A stretch of 33,589 nucleotides of DNA. It comes from Acidobacteriota bacterium. GTDB taxonomy: Bacteria; Acidobacteriota; Terriglobia; Acidiferrales; UBA7541. Both the position numbers and the translations under genes were made by a program. The stretch is taken from positions 1 through 33,589 of the forward strand of contig JAKASX010000037.1 of NCBI GenBank assembly GCA_021818865.1, given 5' to 3'. How positions within the stretch are numbered: the first letter of the stretch is position 1; every line of letters begins with the position of its first letter. The notes beneath the pieces were generated by a model that saw only the letters and a list, made by a program, of their open reading frames with translations, was not told where the DNA came from and did not search any database. This document shows, piece by piece, positions 17,554-25,036 of this stretch.

Positions 17554-17805
17554 ATGCCTTTCCTCTACATCCTCCAAAGCCAATCCTCGGGCCGTTACTA
17601 CATCGGCTCGACCACCGACCTCGCTCGCCGCATCTCCGAACACCATCGCGATCACACCCCCTCCACACGCAATCGCGGTCCGTGGTCTCTCGTTTATCAG
17701 GAAGAATTTCGCACGTTACCCGAGGCCCGCCGCCGCGAACTGCAAATCAAGAGTTGGAAATCCCATCGGACGATCTCGGAACTGGTGAACGGCAACTCGG
17801 CTTAG
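17554..17805 (+). CDS. GIY-YIG nuclease-family protein
   Basis: The 83-residue protein is a stand-alone GIY-YIG domain of the YhbQ/UvrC-N type. The motif reads Y5-I-L and Y16-I-G. Arg25/Arg26 and His30 follow, and Glu62 in RRRELQIKSWK is the metal-binding catalytic position. GPWSLVYQEEF is the usual central strand. Such domains nick or cut DNA and occur in homing endonucleases and repair proteins. Oddly, the ATG lies 10 bases after the CCA end of tRNA-Val, with no Shine-Dalgarno sequence and inside a small A/T palindrome. Its TAG stop falls in the D-arm-like start of the next tRNA fragment (TTAG at 17802-17805). A decayed second copy follows at 17889. Confidence 0.85.
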   Translation: MPFLYILQSQSSGRYYIGSTTDLARRISEHHRDHTPSTRNRGPWSLVYQEEFRTLPEARRRELQIKSWKSHRTISELVNGNSA

Positions 17806-17809
17806 CGCG

Positions 17810-17825
17810 TCCCGGCTTGCCGGGA
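17810..17825. repeat. 16-bp palindrome replacing the anticodon arm of unit C
   Basis: TCCCGGCTTGCCGGGA, 7-bp arms with a TT centre. It differs from the unit A palindrome only in the central dinucleotide. Confidence 0.8.
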
Positions 17826-17844
17826 AGGTCTACGGTTCGACCTG

Positions 17845-17860
17845 CCCCGACTCGTCGGGG
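17845..17860. repeat. 16-bp palindrome inserted in the T-loop of unit C
   Basis: CCCCGACTCGTCGGGG, 7-bp arms with a TC centre. With the other two it fits one pattern: pyrimidine-CCCG-purine-C, two bases, G-pyrimidine-CGGG-purine. It is the core of a 21-base block absent from the intact tRNA. Confidence 0.8.
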
Positions 17861-17888
17861 GATCCGTACAGGCCTACCACTCACACCC

Positions 17889-17985
17889 ATGGCCTTCGTC
17901 TACATCTTGCAGAGCCAGTCCAGTTGTCGTTGCTACATCCGTTCGACCACCGATTTTCACCGCCCCGCGAACTTCAAATCAAAAC
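17889..17985 (+). pseudogene. Decayed GIY-YIG copy
   Basis: The start MAFVYILQSQSSCRCYIRSTTD parallels the intact gene (MPFLYILQSQSSGRYYIGSTTD), but YIG has become YIR. The central region between STTD and the catalytic-helix segment is deleted. The remaining CGCGAACTTCAAATC (the RELQI equivalent) is in another frame and ends in TGA. It begins 10 bases after the ACCA of unit C, the same spacing as in unit B. A non-homologous open frame continues to 18056. Confidence 0.75.
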
Positions 17986-18015
17986 CTGAGAGTCAGCAAA
18001 GCTGCCATTCCCTTT

Positions 18016-18426
18016 TTATCTCGCTTCGAGTCCCACCTGATATTGCTCGTCGCTGACTTTTTCCATCCATTCGACCACCTTGCCGTCGAGTCTTTCCTGA
18101 ATCGCGATATGCGTCATCGCCGTTCTCGGCGCGGCTCCATGCCAGTGCTTTTCGCCCGGCGGAATCCACACCACGTCTCCCGGCCGAATTTCCTCGATCG
18201 GCCCACCCCACCGCTGCGCCCGGCCGCAGCCGGCCGTAACGATGAGCGTTTGCCCGAGCGGATGCGTGTGCCAAGCCGTTCGCGCACCCGGCTCAAACGT
18301 TACACTCGCTCCCTGCACGCGCGCCGGATCCGGCGCCTGAAACAGCGGATCGACACGCACGACGCCGGTGAACCAATCGGCCGGCCCTTTCCCGGAAGCC
18401 TGTGCCCCAACTCTCTTGATCTCCAT
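18016..18426 (-). CDS. Cupin, hydroxynitrile-lyase-like (Mn-type)
   Basis: The 136-residue single-domain cupin starts [21 protein letters not shown]. From memory it is very close along its length to the metal-dependent hydroxynitrile lyase of Granulicella tundricola, an acidobacterium. The metal ligands reported there are all present: His53, His55, Gln59 ([10 protein letters not shown]) and His94 (GEKHWHG). That enzyme cleaves or forms cyanohydrins such as mandelonitrile in vitro; its natural role is unclear, and many sequence relatives are annotated only as cupins or carboxymuconolactone-decarboxylase-associated proteins. The ATG at 18424-18426 is preferred over a GTG three codons upstream because AAGGAG lies 8 bases before it and it gives the family N-terminus. 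Confidence 0.85.
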   Translation of the reverse strand: MEIKRVGAQASGKGPADWFTGVVRVDPLFQAPDPARVQGASVTFEPGARTAWHTHPLGQTLIVTAGCGRAQRWGGPIEEIRPGDVVWIPPGEKHWHGAAPRTAMTHIAIQERLDGKVVEWMEKVSDEQYQVGLEAR

Positions 18427-18503
18427 GTCCTCCACTCCTTCACTCGACCTGTTATTTTTTAGCCCTCGAAGTCGAACCCATAGCCGCGCGTCGCGCCGGA
18501 TGG

Positions 18504-20267
18504 CTATCTCAAGTCCATGGACAGCAAAACCGGCTCGGCTTCATCGGCGAACACGATCTGGTCGCCGCTCCGGTCCCGCATCTTCGCCAGGTACGCCAAG
18601 CCGGTCCAGGACGCCGCGAGCAGTGCGACCAGGACGAGAAACGGAACAGGACCCGCCACTTCAAGCGCCCAGTGCTCGAGCCGTGCCAGGCCGTAACAAA
18701 ACAGGACAGAGGCCAACAGATAGACGGCCAACGTGACGCCGAGGTTGTGTTTCGGCCCTGCGTACGAAGATGTGAAAGGGATCTTCGCATAATCAACCAG
18801 CAGGGCCTCGCAGAGGACCAGCGAAGCAAGCAACACAAAAGTTGCCACGGCAACCCCAATCCGGGCGCCCCAGCCCGCCGCGTAAACGACCAGGGAAATG
18901 ATCGCGATGGGCGCAACCAATGCCTGCATCAGCTTCCTCGCCACGCGGCGCGCTGCTCCCGCTCGCGCCCTCACGGCCATTCGGAAAGTCCAGTTGGCCG
19001 GCAACTCGGCCGGCAGAACGAAAACGAACCGCATGCCGGTAGCTAGGAAAAATAGGATTGCGAGCGGGGCCGCCAGCAGCGCTGAAGGCGGCGTAGAAAG
19101 CGACGCATTTGCCACCGAACCCCGGGAGGCTGCTGCGTCTTGTAGAGCGACGGCCATGCCTAATCCGGCAAAACCTGCCATCAGCAAGCGGTGCCTCCGG
19201 TTCCTCAAAAGTGTGCTCATTCCGAAATGGAAGCAGGCTCGGTCAAACGGACGATTGAGAGCGAATCGGTCGAACCAACGCACGACAAACGTCAACATCC
19301 TTCCCGGTTCCTTTGCTCCGGGCTCCTCAGAGTCGCGAATCCGGCGTACACATCGTCGGTAACTCGCCAAGTAGAGCGCCAGCGATGCGCCACCGACGGC
19401 AAAGAGCGCCGTAACCGCGCGCACAGCCAATGTGTGCGTCGCCGGAGTCGCACCGCCTAGCATGTCCTGGTAGAGACCGAGGAACCATACAGTGGGAAGC
19501 CACCCGAGCACGGCATGACCTCCGGCTGTCACTTGCGGCAAAAGCGCTTCGACCTCCGGCGTCGCGAAGAGCACCAGCACCAAGGCAACCGTTGCGATGA
19601 GCTGGAATGCAAATGAAATCGGTCGAAATCCACGCCCAGGCACCACGAGCGTCAGCAGACCAACCAGACCGAAGACGCCGAAAAAAGCCAAGAACCCCGC
19701 TGCCGCAGTTGCCGTCATGTGCGTTAGCATCATCCGGACGAGCGGGCCAAGGTTCGGTTGATTGCCCTCCACTTGCAGCGGAAAAAGAGCGCCTGAGCCC
19801 AGATTTAAAGCCACGACAACCAACGTGAAAAAAAGCGTCAGCGCGGTCAGCTTCGCCAAAAACATCCGTCCCATGCCCACCGGCAGCGGAGCAAGGTTTG
19901 CGTGGTCCAGCCGGTCGGGAAAAAGTCGGTCCCAAATGACGACGGCCACCAGTCCCGTGACCGTCGTCGTATACGCGACAAGCATGTACTTGTCCGGAAT
20001 GGAAAAGGTCTTGTAGTCAACGGGAGGAAGGCGCTCCAGCCAGCGAATCAGGCTTGAATATTTGGGGGTCAGCAGAATGGAAACGAACGCGCCCGGCAAA
20101 GCAAGCAGCGCAAGGATCACTCCCATCCCGAGCCGCAGATCGCTGTGCTCCGCAGTCAATTCACCCGTAAAGAAGCGCGTCAAGAAGTGGGAGACCAGAC
20201 ACACGAAGACGCCTTCGCGAAACCCCGTTCGCGGCCCGGCCGCGACTCTGCGCCAAGACTTTCTCAT
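18504..20267 (-). CDS. ABC exporter permease-like membrane protein
   Basis: This 587-residue, highly hydrophobic protein has roughly a dozen membrane spans in two halves, joined by a charged cytoplasmic stretch around residues 305-345. I do not recognise a named family, but its position directly after an ATP-binding subunit and its layout fit an ABC-2-like permease with both halves in one chain. Its ATG overlaps the ATPase stop as TGATG (20265-20269), and no Shine-Dalgarno sequence precedes it, so translation is probably coupled. The substrate is unknown. By eye the sequence is less GC-rich than the surrounding genes. Confidence 0.72.
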   Translation of the reverse strand: MRKSWRRVAAGPRTGFREGVFVCLVSHFLTRFFTGELTAEHSDLRLGMGVILALLALPGAFVSILLTPKYSSLIRWLERLPPVDYKTFSIPDKYMLVAYTTTVTGLVAVVIWDRLFPDRLDHANLAPLPVGMGRMFLAKLTALTLFFTLVVVALNLGSGALFPLQVEGNQPNLGPLVRMMLTHMTATAAAGFLAFFGVFGLVGLLTLVVPGRGFRPISFAFQLIATVALVLVLFATPEVEALLPQVTAGGHAVLGWLPTVWFLGLYQDMLGGATPATHTLAVRAVTALFAVGGASLALYLASYRRCVRRIRDSEEPGAKEPGRMLTFVVRWFDRFALNRPFDRACFHFGMSTLLRNRRHRLLMAGFAGLGMAVALQDAAASRGSVANASLSTPPSALLAAPLAILFFLATGMRFVFVLPAELPANWTFRMAVRARAGAARRVARKLMQALVAPIAIISLVVYAAGWGARIGVAVATFVLLASLVLCEALLVDYAKIPFTSSYAGPKHNLGVTLAVYLLASVLFCYGLARLEHWALEVAGPVPFLVLVALLAASWTGLAYLAKMRDRSGDQIVFADEAEPVLLSMDLR

Positions 20268-21031
20268 CAAGCTTTCGCTAATTCGACGATACCCTTTGCC
20301 GTCTGCTCGGAGTCCGGCTGCTTGGTGAGTTCCACGAAGAGTCGTTCGAGCGATGGCGCGGCCATAAGTTGACGCAAGTGCTGAACCGAATCGTATGCGA
20401 CAACCCGGCCGCCTTGGAGAATCATCACCCGTGAGCAGACTTTTTCTACCACCTCAAGCACGTGCGAAGAGTAGAGAACCACTTTCCCAGCACGGGCCAG
20501 CGCTTGCATCAAATCTCGGAACACGAGCGCGGAGTTGGGATCGAGCCCGGAGAGCGGCTCGTCGAAAATGAGTACATCCGGATTATGGAGCAGCGCCGCG
20601 ATGACCAGAATTTTTTGCCGCATTCCCTTTGAGTACGTGCCCAGCGCGGAATGGCGTTGCCCGTGCAGGCCAAACGCATCAAGCATTTGGGCTATTTTTT
20701 TACCCAGCGCTGGCTCAGGCAGTTGGCGCAGCGAACCAACGAGTTGCAAATACTCGATCCCGCTGAGATACGGGTAGAGGTTCGGCTCTTCGGGAACGTA
20801 GCCCAGCCGGCTCTTGTATCCGACCAGGTCCTTCGAAGTTCGCTGGCCATCCAGCAAAATTTCTCCCCGCGTGGGTTCCAGAAGCCCGGCCACCATTCGC
20901 ATGGTTGTGCTTTTTCCCGAGCCGTTTGGCCCCAAGCAGCCGAGGATTTCGCCTCGCTTCGCGTGGAAAGAAACGTCGCTGACACAACGCAAGCAGCCGT
21001 AGTACTTGGTTAACCTTTTCGCTTCGAGCAT
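20267..21031 (-). CDS. ABC transporter ATP-binding protein
   Basis: The 254-residue nucleotide-binding domain has Walker A GPNGSGKST (34-42), a signature loop written YSKGMRQK (133-140, in place of the usual LSGGQ) and Walker B VLIFDEP (153-159) followed by SGLDP. The divergent signature and the CcmA-like layout are typical of exporters of the ABC-2/NatA type. A short C-terminal extension (SLERLFVELTKQ) follows the core. The start has GGGAGGAGG just upstream of the ATG at 21031. The permease gene overlaps its stop by one base, so the two form a single transport unit. It lies 137 bp downstream of the ADOP permease on the same strand. Confidence 0.93.
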   Translation of the reverse strand: MLEAKRLTKYYGCLRCVSDVSFHAKRGEILGCLGPNGSGKSTTMRMVAGLLEPTRGEILLDGQRTSKDLVGYKSRLGYVPEEPNLYPYLSGIEYLQLVGSLRQLPEPALGKKIAQMLDAFGLHGQRHSALGTYSKGMRQKILVIAALLHNPDVLIFDEPLSGLDPNSALVFRDLMQALARAGKVVLYSSHVLEVVEKVCSRVMILQGGRVVAYDSVQHLRQLMAAPSLERLFVELTKQPDSEQTAKGIVELAKA

Positions 21032-21168
21032 GGCCTCCTCCCGAAAGCGCTTTGGCGCGCCTACTGTTGCCCGAGTTCCCCATTGCGCCGAGCATATCAG
21101 CTTTCGGGCAGAACGCAGCTCCCGGCAGCGCCGACGCCCCTTGGCCTTTCTTTAGCCCTACCACGCGC

Positions 21169-24135
21169 TCATTCCTCCCGCAGCGCCGTCACCGGGTCCA
21201 CGCGCGTCGCTCTTCGTGCCGGAATGTAGCAGGCGGCCAGCGAGACGAGCATCAGGAGACCGGCGGCCAAAGCCATGGTCGTGGGGTCGTCGGCGTGCAC
21301 GCCGTAGAGCACAGAGTCGAGATAGCGCGTCACGCCCAAGGCCATGCCGATTCCTAGCGCTGCTCCGACGATCGCCAGTGCGGCGCCCTGCCGCAGGATC
21401 AGCCACACCACGTTTTCCGGCTGCGCGCCGATTGCCATGCGGATTCCGATTTCGTGCGTTCTCTGCGAAATCTCGTAAGAGAGAAGACCGTAGAGTCCAA
21501 TGCTTGCGAGCGCAATGGCCAGAAGGCCGAAAAAGCTCGCGAGGCCCGCCAGCAGTCGCTCCCGAAAGAGCAGTTGGTCGATCTGCCGAGATTCCGTAGT
21601 CACATCGGAAAGGGCGATATCCGGGTCCACTTTGGCTACGATCTTACGCACTGCTGGCATCATCGATCGCGGATCGGTCTCGGTGCGCAACTCGAAAAAA
21701 AAGCGGCGGAACGACGGTTCATAAATTAACGGACGAATCCTCTGTCGCGGACCAAACAATCTCGCGTCGCCCACCACCCCGGTGATCTCGTAGCCGGGGC
21801 TGGCCGGCCTGCGTACGGTCGGCCCGTGCTCGTCGAATCTGATCCCCAGCGGGTCCTCCTTCCCGACGAATCGTTCGACGAACTTCCGATTCACGATCAC
21901 CGGAATTGGCCTTTGGGAGGGTTTTGCACTCTGGTCTCCGGCAGCAAGCTCGAAATCGGTGGCCTTGAAGAGCCGCCCTGCGAGCAAGGGAATGCGCATG
22001 GTTGAAAAGAAATTGGAACCAACCTTCAACTCGTCCGCTTCGGATCGCTCGTCCGTCGGCGTCCCCGGCCAGTGGAAGAGAGTCGAGCGAGAGGCACCCG
22101 TTAGCAGCGGAAACCATGTGTTGCTTGCGGATTGCACGCCAGGCATTTCGGCCAGGCGACGCTCCAGTTCTTGGCTGAGGGTCTCTTGGCGCTTTGCGCT
22201 AAGCGACGGCGGCGTCCAAACAGCGAAACTCAGGACGTGGTGAGTGTCGAACCCGAGGTCGACGTCGCGTAGGTTCGCGAGCGTGCGCACCAGCAGCCCG
22301 GCACCCGCGGTCACGACGACCGCCATCGCCACCTGCCCCATCACGAGCCCGTTCCCGAGCGTGAGCCAACTCCCCCCGGAGTGACCGGAATTTGTCGCAC
22401 CCCGCGCCCCCTGCTTGAGCGCTGGCGTCAAGTCGACCCGAGCGTTCCGAAACGCCGGGGCCACACCGAAAAGGATTCCAACGAGCAGCGAAATCGCGAG
22501 GGTGAATCCCAGGATGCGCGGGTCAATTGCCGTGAATTCCAAGATGCGAAGATGAATCGGGCCCGGGGATCCGACAGTTTGTACCTTAGCGCTCCCGACA
22601 AAGGAAACAATCGCGTGTGCGCCCGCGTAGGCGAAAAGAACTCCCAAGGCCCCGCCAAACAGCGAAACCGTCACACTCTCAGTCAAAAGTTGACGCACCA
22701 CCCGAGACCGCCCGGCACCCAGCGCCAGACGCACTGCTATCTCCTTTTGCCGAGCATTCGCCCGCGCCAGCAGCAATCCCGCCACGTTTGCGCAGGCAAT
22801 TAAAAGGACGAGTCCAACGGCGAACATCAGGACGTACAACGTGTTTGCGTACAGCCCCCGGTAACCCATCAGGCCGGTTTGAGCGGGTGTTATCGTTACC
22901 TCCGGCTCGCCGCCCGAAGATACCGGGGCGCGAGAGCCGCTTGACGGAACGCGCCCCGACTCGGCGTCGGCGAATAACGGGGCCGCTCCATGAAGCATTT
23001 GGCGGTGCAAGAGACCGTTCACGGCGACTTGCGCTTGAGCGCGTCGCTCTCCCGGCCTCAGCCTGCCTATAATCGTTAGCCACCAGGCACGCGCGTCGTC
23101 CCGCTGGCCCGGCCTGCCTTCGGCCCGCATATAGCTGGAAAGAGAGAGCCATAGGCCGACATTCGAGCCCGGCGTGAGCCCCGCAAAACCAGTCTCGGCA
23201 ACGCCGACAACCGTAAGAGGAAACCCCTGCAATTCGATCGTGCGGCCAATGGCACTGCGAGAGCCGCCGAACGCGCTTTGCCAATAGCCGTAGCTCAAGA
23301 CGGCAACGGGCGCCGCGGACGGAGTGTCATCGGCAGGCTCTATCAAACGCCCAGCGGCCGCTTTGACGCCCATCACATGGAAAAAACTGCCAGAGACTGC
23401 TTCCGCATCGACCGTAGTCTCAGAACCAATTCCCGACAAATACCTCGCGCGCAGATCGGCAAAAGCGCTAGCCCCGGAAAATACCTTTGCTCGCTCGATC
23501 TCATGGAAGAGAGGCTCGGAAAACGAGCACGCCGTGTAAACGTCGCTTTCGATATGGCCTTGGGGGCCGGGACCAAAGCCCTCCATATAGCAGGAACCAT
23601 AAAACATTAGGGAGTGGACGTTTGGTATGTATCGCGCGCTCGTTCTCCACCCCAGCAGAACCAACCGCGAGGGATTTTTCGCCGGCAGCGGCCGCAGCAT
23701 CACTGCGTCGATAACGGAGAAGACCGCGGCGTTGGCGCCAATGCCGAGGGCTATCGTCAAAATGGCCGCAGCGGCGAAGCCGCGACTCTTTGCCAGCAGC
23801 TTCATGCCATAGAAAAAGTCGCGCCAGACGCCGGCGAACAGGCCAAGCATTCCAGTCCGAGCCGCGCGGCGCTCGGCGGCGCGTTCGATCAGCCGGTCGA
23901 GCGCAGGCATTCGTCCCGTCGGCGACTCGCGCAGCTCCGCAGCCAAGGCATCCCAATCCGTTATGTGCTCGGCCGCGTCAGCTTGAGCCTGTTTCTCGTC
24001 GAGGCCTCGCCCCAGCGCATCTTCGTAAGCGTCCTCAAGTTGCCGCGCGACCTCCTCGACGATTTCCCCTTCGCGTTCCGGCCGCAGTTCGCCGAGCTGT
24101 AGCCGTTCGCGAACGTAAGCGGGCCAGTCAGGCAC
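21169..24135 (-). CDS. ADOP-family duplicated ABC permease (MacB/FtsX type)
   Basis: The 988-residue protein has an N-terminal permease-prefix domain (about 1-90, Glu/Ala-rich helices) and two MacB-periplasmic/FtsX repeats. The first membrane span is near 119-142 (GFAAAAILTIALGIGANAAVFSVIDAV, the ADOP hallmark). The first FtsX part contains FAVGLVLLIACANVAGLLLARA...RQKEIAVRLALGAGRSR, and the C-terminal copy contains IGLYGLLSYEISQRTHEIGIRMAIGA and ends IPARRATRVDPVTALREE. These duplicated orphan permeases are strongly expanded in Acidobacteriota and usually lack an adjacent ATPase. Here an ATPase gene does lie downstream, but it has its own permease. The start is GTG at 24133-24135, with GAGG upstream. 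A promoter with an operator-like repeat precedes it. Confidence 0.93.
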   Translation of the reverse strand: MPDWPAYVRERLQLGELRPEREGEIVEEVARQLEDAYEDALGRGLDEKQAQADAAEHITDWDALAAELRESPTGRMPALDRLIERAAERRAARTGMLGLFAGVWRDFFYGMKLLAKSRGFAAAAILTIALGIGANAAVFSVIDAVMLRPLPAKNPSRLVLLGWRTSARYIPNVHSLMFYGSCYMEGFGPGPQGHIESDVYTACSFSEPLFHEIERAKVFSGASAFADLRARYLSGIGSETTVDAEAVSGSFFHVMGVKAAAGRLIEPADDTPSAAPVAVLSYGYWQSAFGGSRSAIGRTIELQGFPLTVVGVAETGFAGLTPGSNVGLWLSLSSYMRAEGRPGQRDDARAWWLTIIGRLRPGERRAQAQVAVNGLLHRQMLHGAAPLFADAESGRVPSSGSRAPVSSGGEPEVTITPAQTGLMGYRGLYANTLYVLMFAVGLVLLIACANVAGLLLARANARQKEIAVRLALGAGRSRVVRQLLTESVTVSLFGGALGVLFAYAGAHAIVSFVGSAKVQTVGSPGPIHLRILEFTAIDPRILGFTLAISLLVGILFGVAPAFRNARVDLTPALKQGARGATNSGHSGGSWLTLGNGLVMGQVAMAVVVTAGAGLLVRTLANLRDVDLGFDTHHVLSFAVWTPPSLSAKRQETLSQELERRLAEMPGVQSASNTWFPLLTGASRSTLFHWPGTPTDERSEADELKVGSNFFSTMRIPLLAGRLFKATDFELAAGDQSAKPSQRPIPVIVNRKFVERFVGKEDPLGIRFDEHGPTVRRPASPGYEITGVVGDARLFGPRQRIRPLIYEPSFRRFFFELRTETDPRSMMPAVRKIVAKVDPDIALSDVTTESRQIDQLLFRERLLAGLASFFGLLAIALASIGLYGLLSYEISQRTHEIGIRMAIGAQPENVVWLILRQGAALAIVGAALGIGMALGVTRYLDSVLYGVHADDPTTMALAAGLLMLVSLAACYIPARRATRVDPVTALREE

Positions 24136-24201
24136 AGGGCAGCCTCGCCACCTAGTTTATCTCGCGCCACCTTTACTCGGGCCGCGCCGGAGTACGCCAG
24201 C

Positions 24202-24230
24202 AATATACTTCACGCAAGTATGTCAGTCAA
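24202..24230 (-). promoter_or_regulatory. Sigma-70 promoter of the ADOP gene
   Basis: On the minus strand TTGACT (complement of 24225-24230) and TATATT (complement of 24202-24207) are exactly 17 bp apart, one of the best matches in the window. Transcription would start near 24195, leaving a leader of about 60 bases before the GTG at 24135. Confidence 0.7.
24205..24221. promoter_or_regulatory. Inverted-repeat operator in the ADOP promoter
   Basis: ATACTTCACGCAAGTAT is a perfect 6-bp inverted repeat with a 5-base centre. It covers the spacer and half of the -10 box of the ADOP promoter, the position of a repressor site. PadR-type regulators often accompany ADOP genes, but none is encoded in this window. 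Confidence 0.55.
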
Positions 24231-24348
24231 CGGAATGTAGCCCGTCGCAGGCGCTGCAGAAGGGGGGCATGGCCGAAGGAGTTGCGAAAACCCGCAGACA
24301 GCCGAGCGGGGTGATCTCATCTGTTGCGAAATGACGCTTCCAAACCGC

Positions 24349-24831
24349 CTAGACCAACCGCAACTGCCGGCTTTCGAGGGCCAGCAATTTTTTCTTGATC
24401 GGCAATCCGCCGCCGTAACCCGTCAAAGTTCCATTCGCTCCGATCACGCGATGGCAGGGGATGATGATCGCAATGGGATTCGCCCCGTTCGCGAGCCCCA
24501 CCGCTCGCGCCGCCTGGGGCCTTCCGATGCGCCGTGCCAACTCCCCGTACGAAATCGTCTCGCCGTAGGGAATTTCGCGCAGCTTTTCCCACACGCACAG
24601 CTGAAATGGCGTTCCTTCCGGCGCCAGTGTCAAATCGAATTTCTTCAGCTCGCCCGCAAAATACGCCCGTAATTGGCGAACCGCGTCGCGAAACGGAGCA
24701 TCCTCGCGAGTCCATTCGCGCGGCACTACCGTCTTTCGTCTGCCCGCAACAAACCGTAATTGGCAAAGTCCTCGCTCATCGCCGGCCAGCAGCAGTGGAC
24801 CCACCGGGCTCTCGATCTTCGTGTAAAACAT
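24349..24831 (-). CDS. ogt: Methylated-DNA--protein-cysteine S-methyltransferase
   Basis: This suicide repair protein moves the alkyl group from O6-alkylguanine to its own cysteine. The 160-residue protein has the active-site motif IIIPCHRVIG, with the acceptor Cys in PCHR, preceded by the helix-turn-helix part FQLCVWEKLREIPYGETISYGELA and followed by GYGGGLPIKKKLLALE. The N-terminal domain (FYTKIESPVGPLLLAGDERGL) is the usual small one, and no AlkA or Ada domain is fused. The open frame extends far upstream, but the ATG at 24829-24831 begins the domain and has a GAGGG site before it. It is divergent from the KDG kinase gene. Confidence 0.94.
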   Translation of the reverse strand: MFYTKIESPVGPLLLAGDERGLCQLRFVAGRRKTVVPREWTREDAPFRDAVRQLRAYFAGELKKFDLTLAPEGTPFQLCVWEKLREIPYGETISYGELARRIGRPQAARAVGLANGANPIAIIIPCHRVIGANGTLTGYGGGLPIKKKLLALESRQLRLV

Positions 24832-24956
24832 ATTCCCTCGCGGCGCCGGCCGCCCACGCGATCCGCGCCCCCGGCTTCCCTGTGTCAGTCTAGCAAATCG
24901 TCCCGCGCCAAATCGTCTCAGCCTGTCCGCACGCCGCGCGGCGCTCGACCGGTTTG

Positions 24957-24980
24957 CCGGAAGTGTTACCATGCTTCCGG
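24957..24980. promoter_or_regulatory. Inverted repeat between ogt and the sugar kinase
   Basis: CCGGAAG at 24957-24963 and CTTCCGG at 24974-24980 form a perfect 7-bp inverted repeat with a 10-base spacer, 56 bp before the kinase ATG. It may be an operator or a leader hairpin. I see no good -10/-35 pair beside it. Confidence 0.35.
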
Positions 24981-25036
24981 AATGGTCAGCCGTGCCGACG
25001 CGAATTCCCGGCAGTGCGCCATTCCGGGAGAACAAC

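Larger units (their letters stand above)
17803..17879 (+). pseudogene. Broken tRNA-Val copy with two palindromes (unit C)
   Basis: The acceptor 5' strand and most of the D-arm are missing. From TTAGCGCG onward the sequence follows unit A, with a 16-bp palindrome (17810-17825) in place of the anticodon arm. AGGTCTACGGTTCGA then matches the intact tRNA. A 21-base block (17841-17861) interrupts the T-loop, and ATCCGTACAGGCCTACCA resumes the tRNA with a single mismatch. Removing the block restores TTCGA-ATCCG exactly. Confidence 0.8.
17389..17985 (+). mobile_element. Tandem tRNA-Val / GIY-YIG cassette array
   Basis: Three units repeat the order tRNA-Val-like sequence ending in ACCA, short spacer, then ATG of a GIY-YIG frame. 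Unit A (17389-17466) has an intact tRNA 5' half, a palindrome in place of the anticodon arm, and only about nine bases after its ATG. Unit B (17467-17805) has the complete tRNA and a complete GIY-YIG gene. Unit C (17803-17985) has a tRNA 3' part with two palindromes and a decayed GIY-YIG copy. No integrase or transposase is present. Calling it a mobile element is inference from the duplications, from the nuclease family and from tRNA genes being common insertion targets. Confidence 0.5.

Noticed and set aside
17389-17880. CRISPR array or integron cassette array as explanation of the repeats
   Set aside because: The repeats are tRNA-derived and irregular, there are no equal-length spacers, no cas genes, no attC-like sites and no integrase.
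17682-18056. A 124-codon open frame spanning the GIY-YIG gene end and the downstream repeats
   Set aside because: It reads the GIY-YIG gene out of frame, then the tRNA fragment and palindromes. Only its last part coincides with the decayed second nuclease copy.
24957-24980. CCGGAAG/CTTCCGG repeat as a transcription terminator of the kinase or ogt
   Set aside because: It lies upstream of both divergent genes, so it cannot be a terminator for either; it is kept only as a possible operator.
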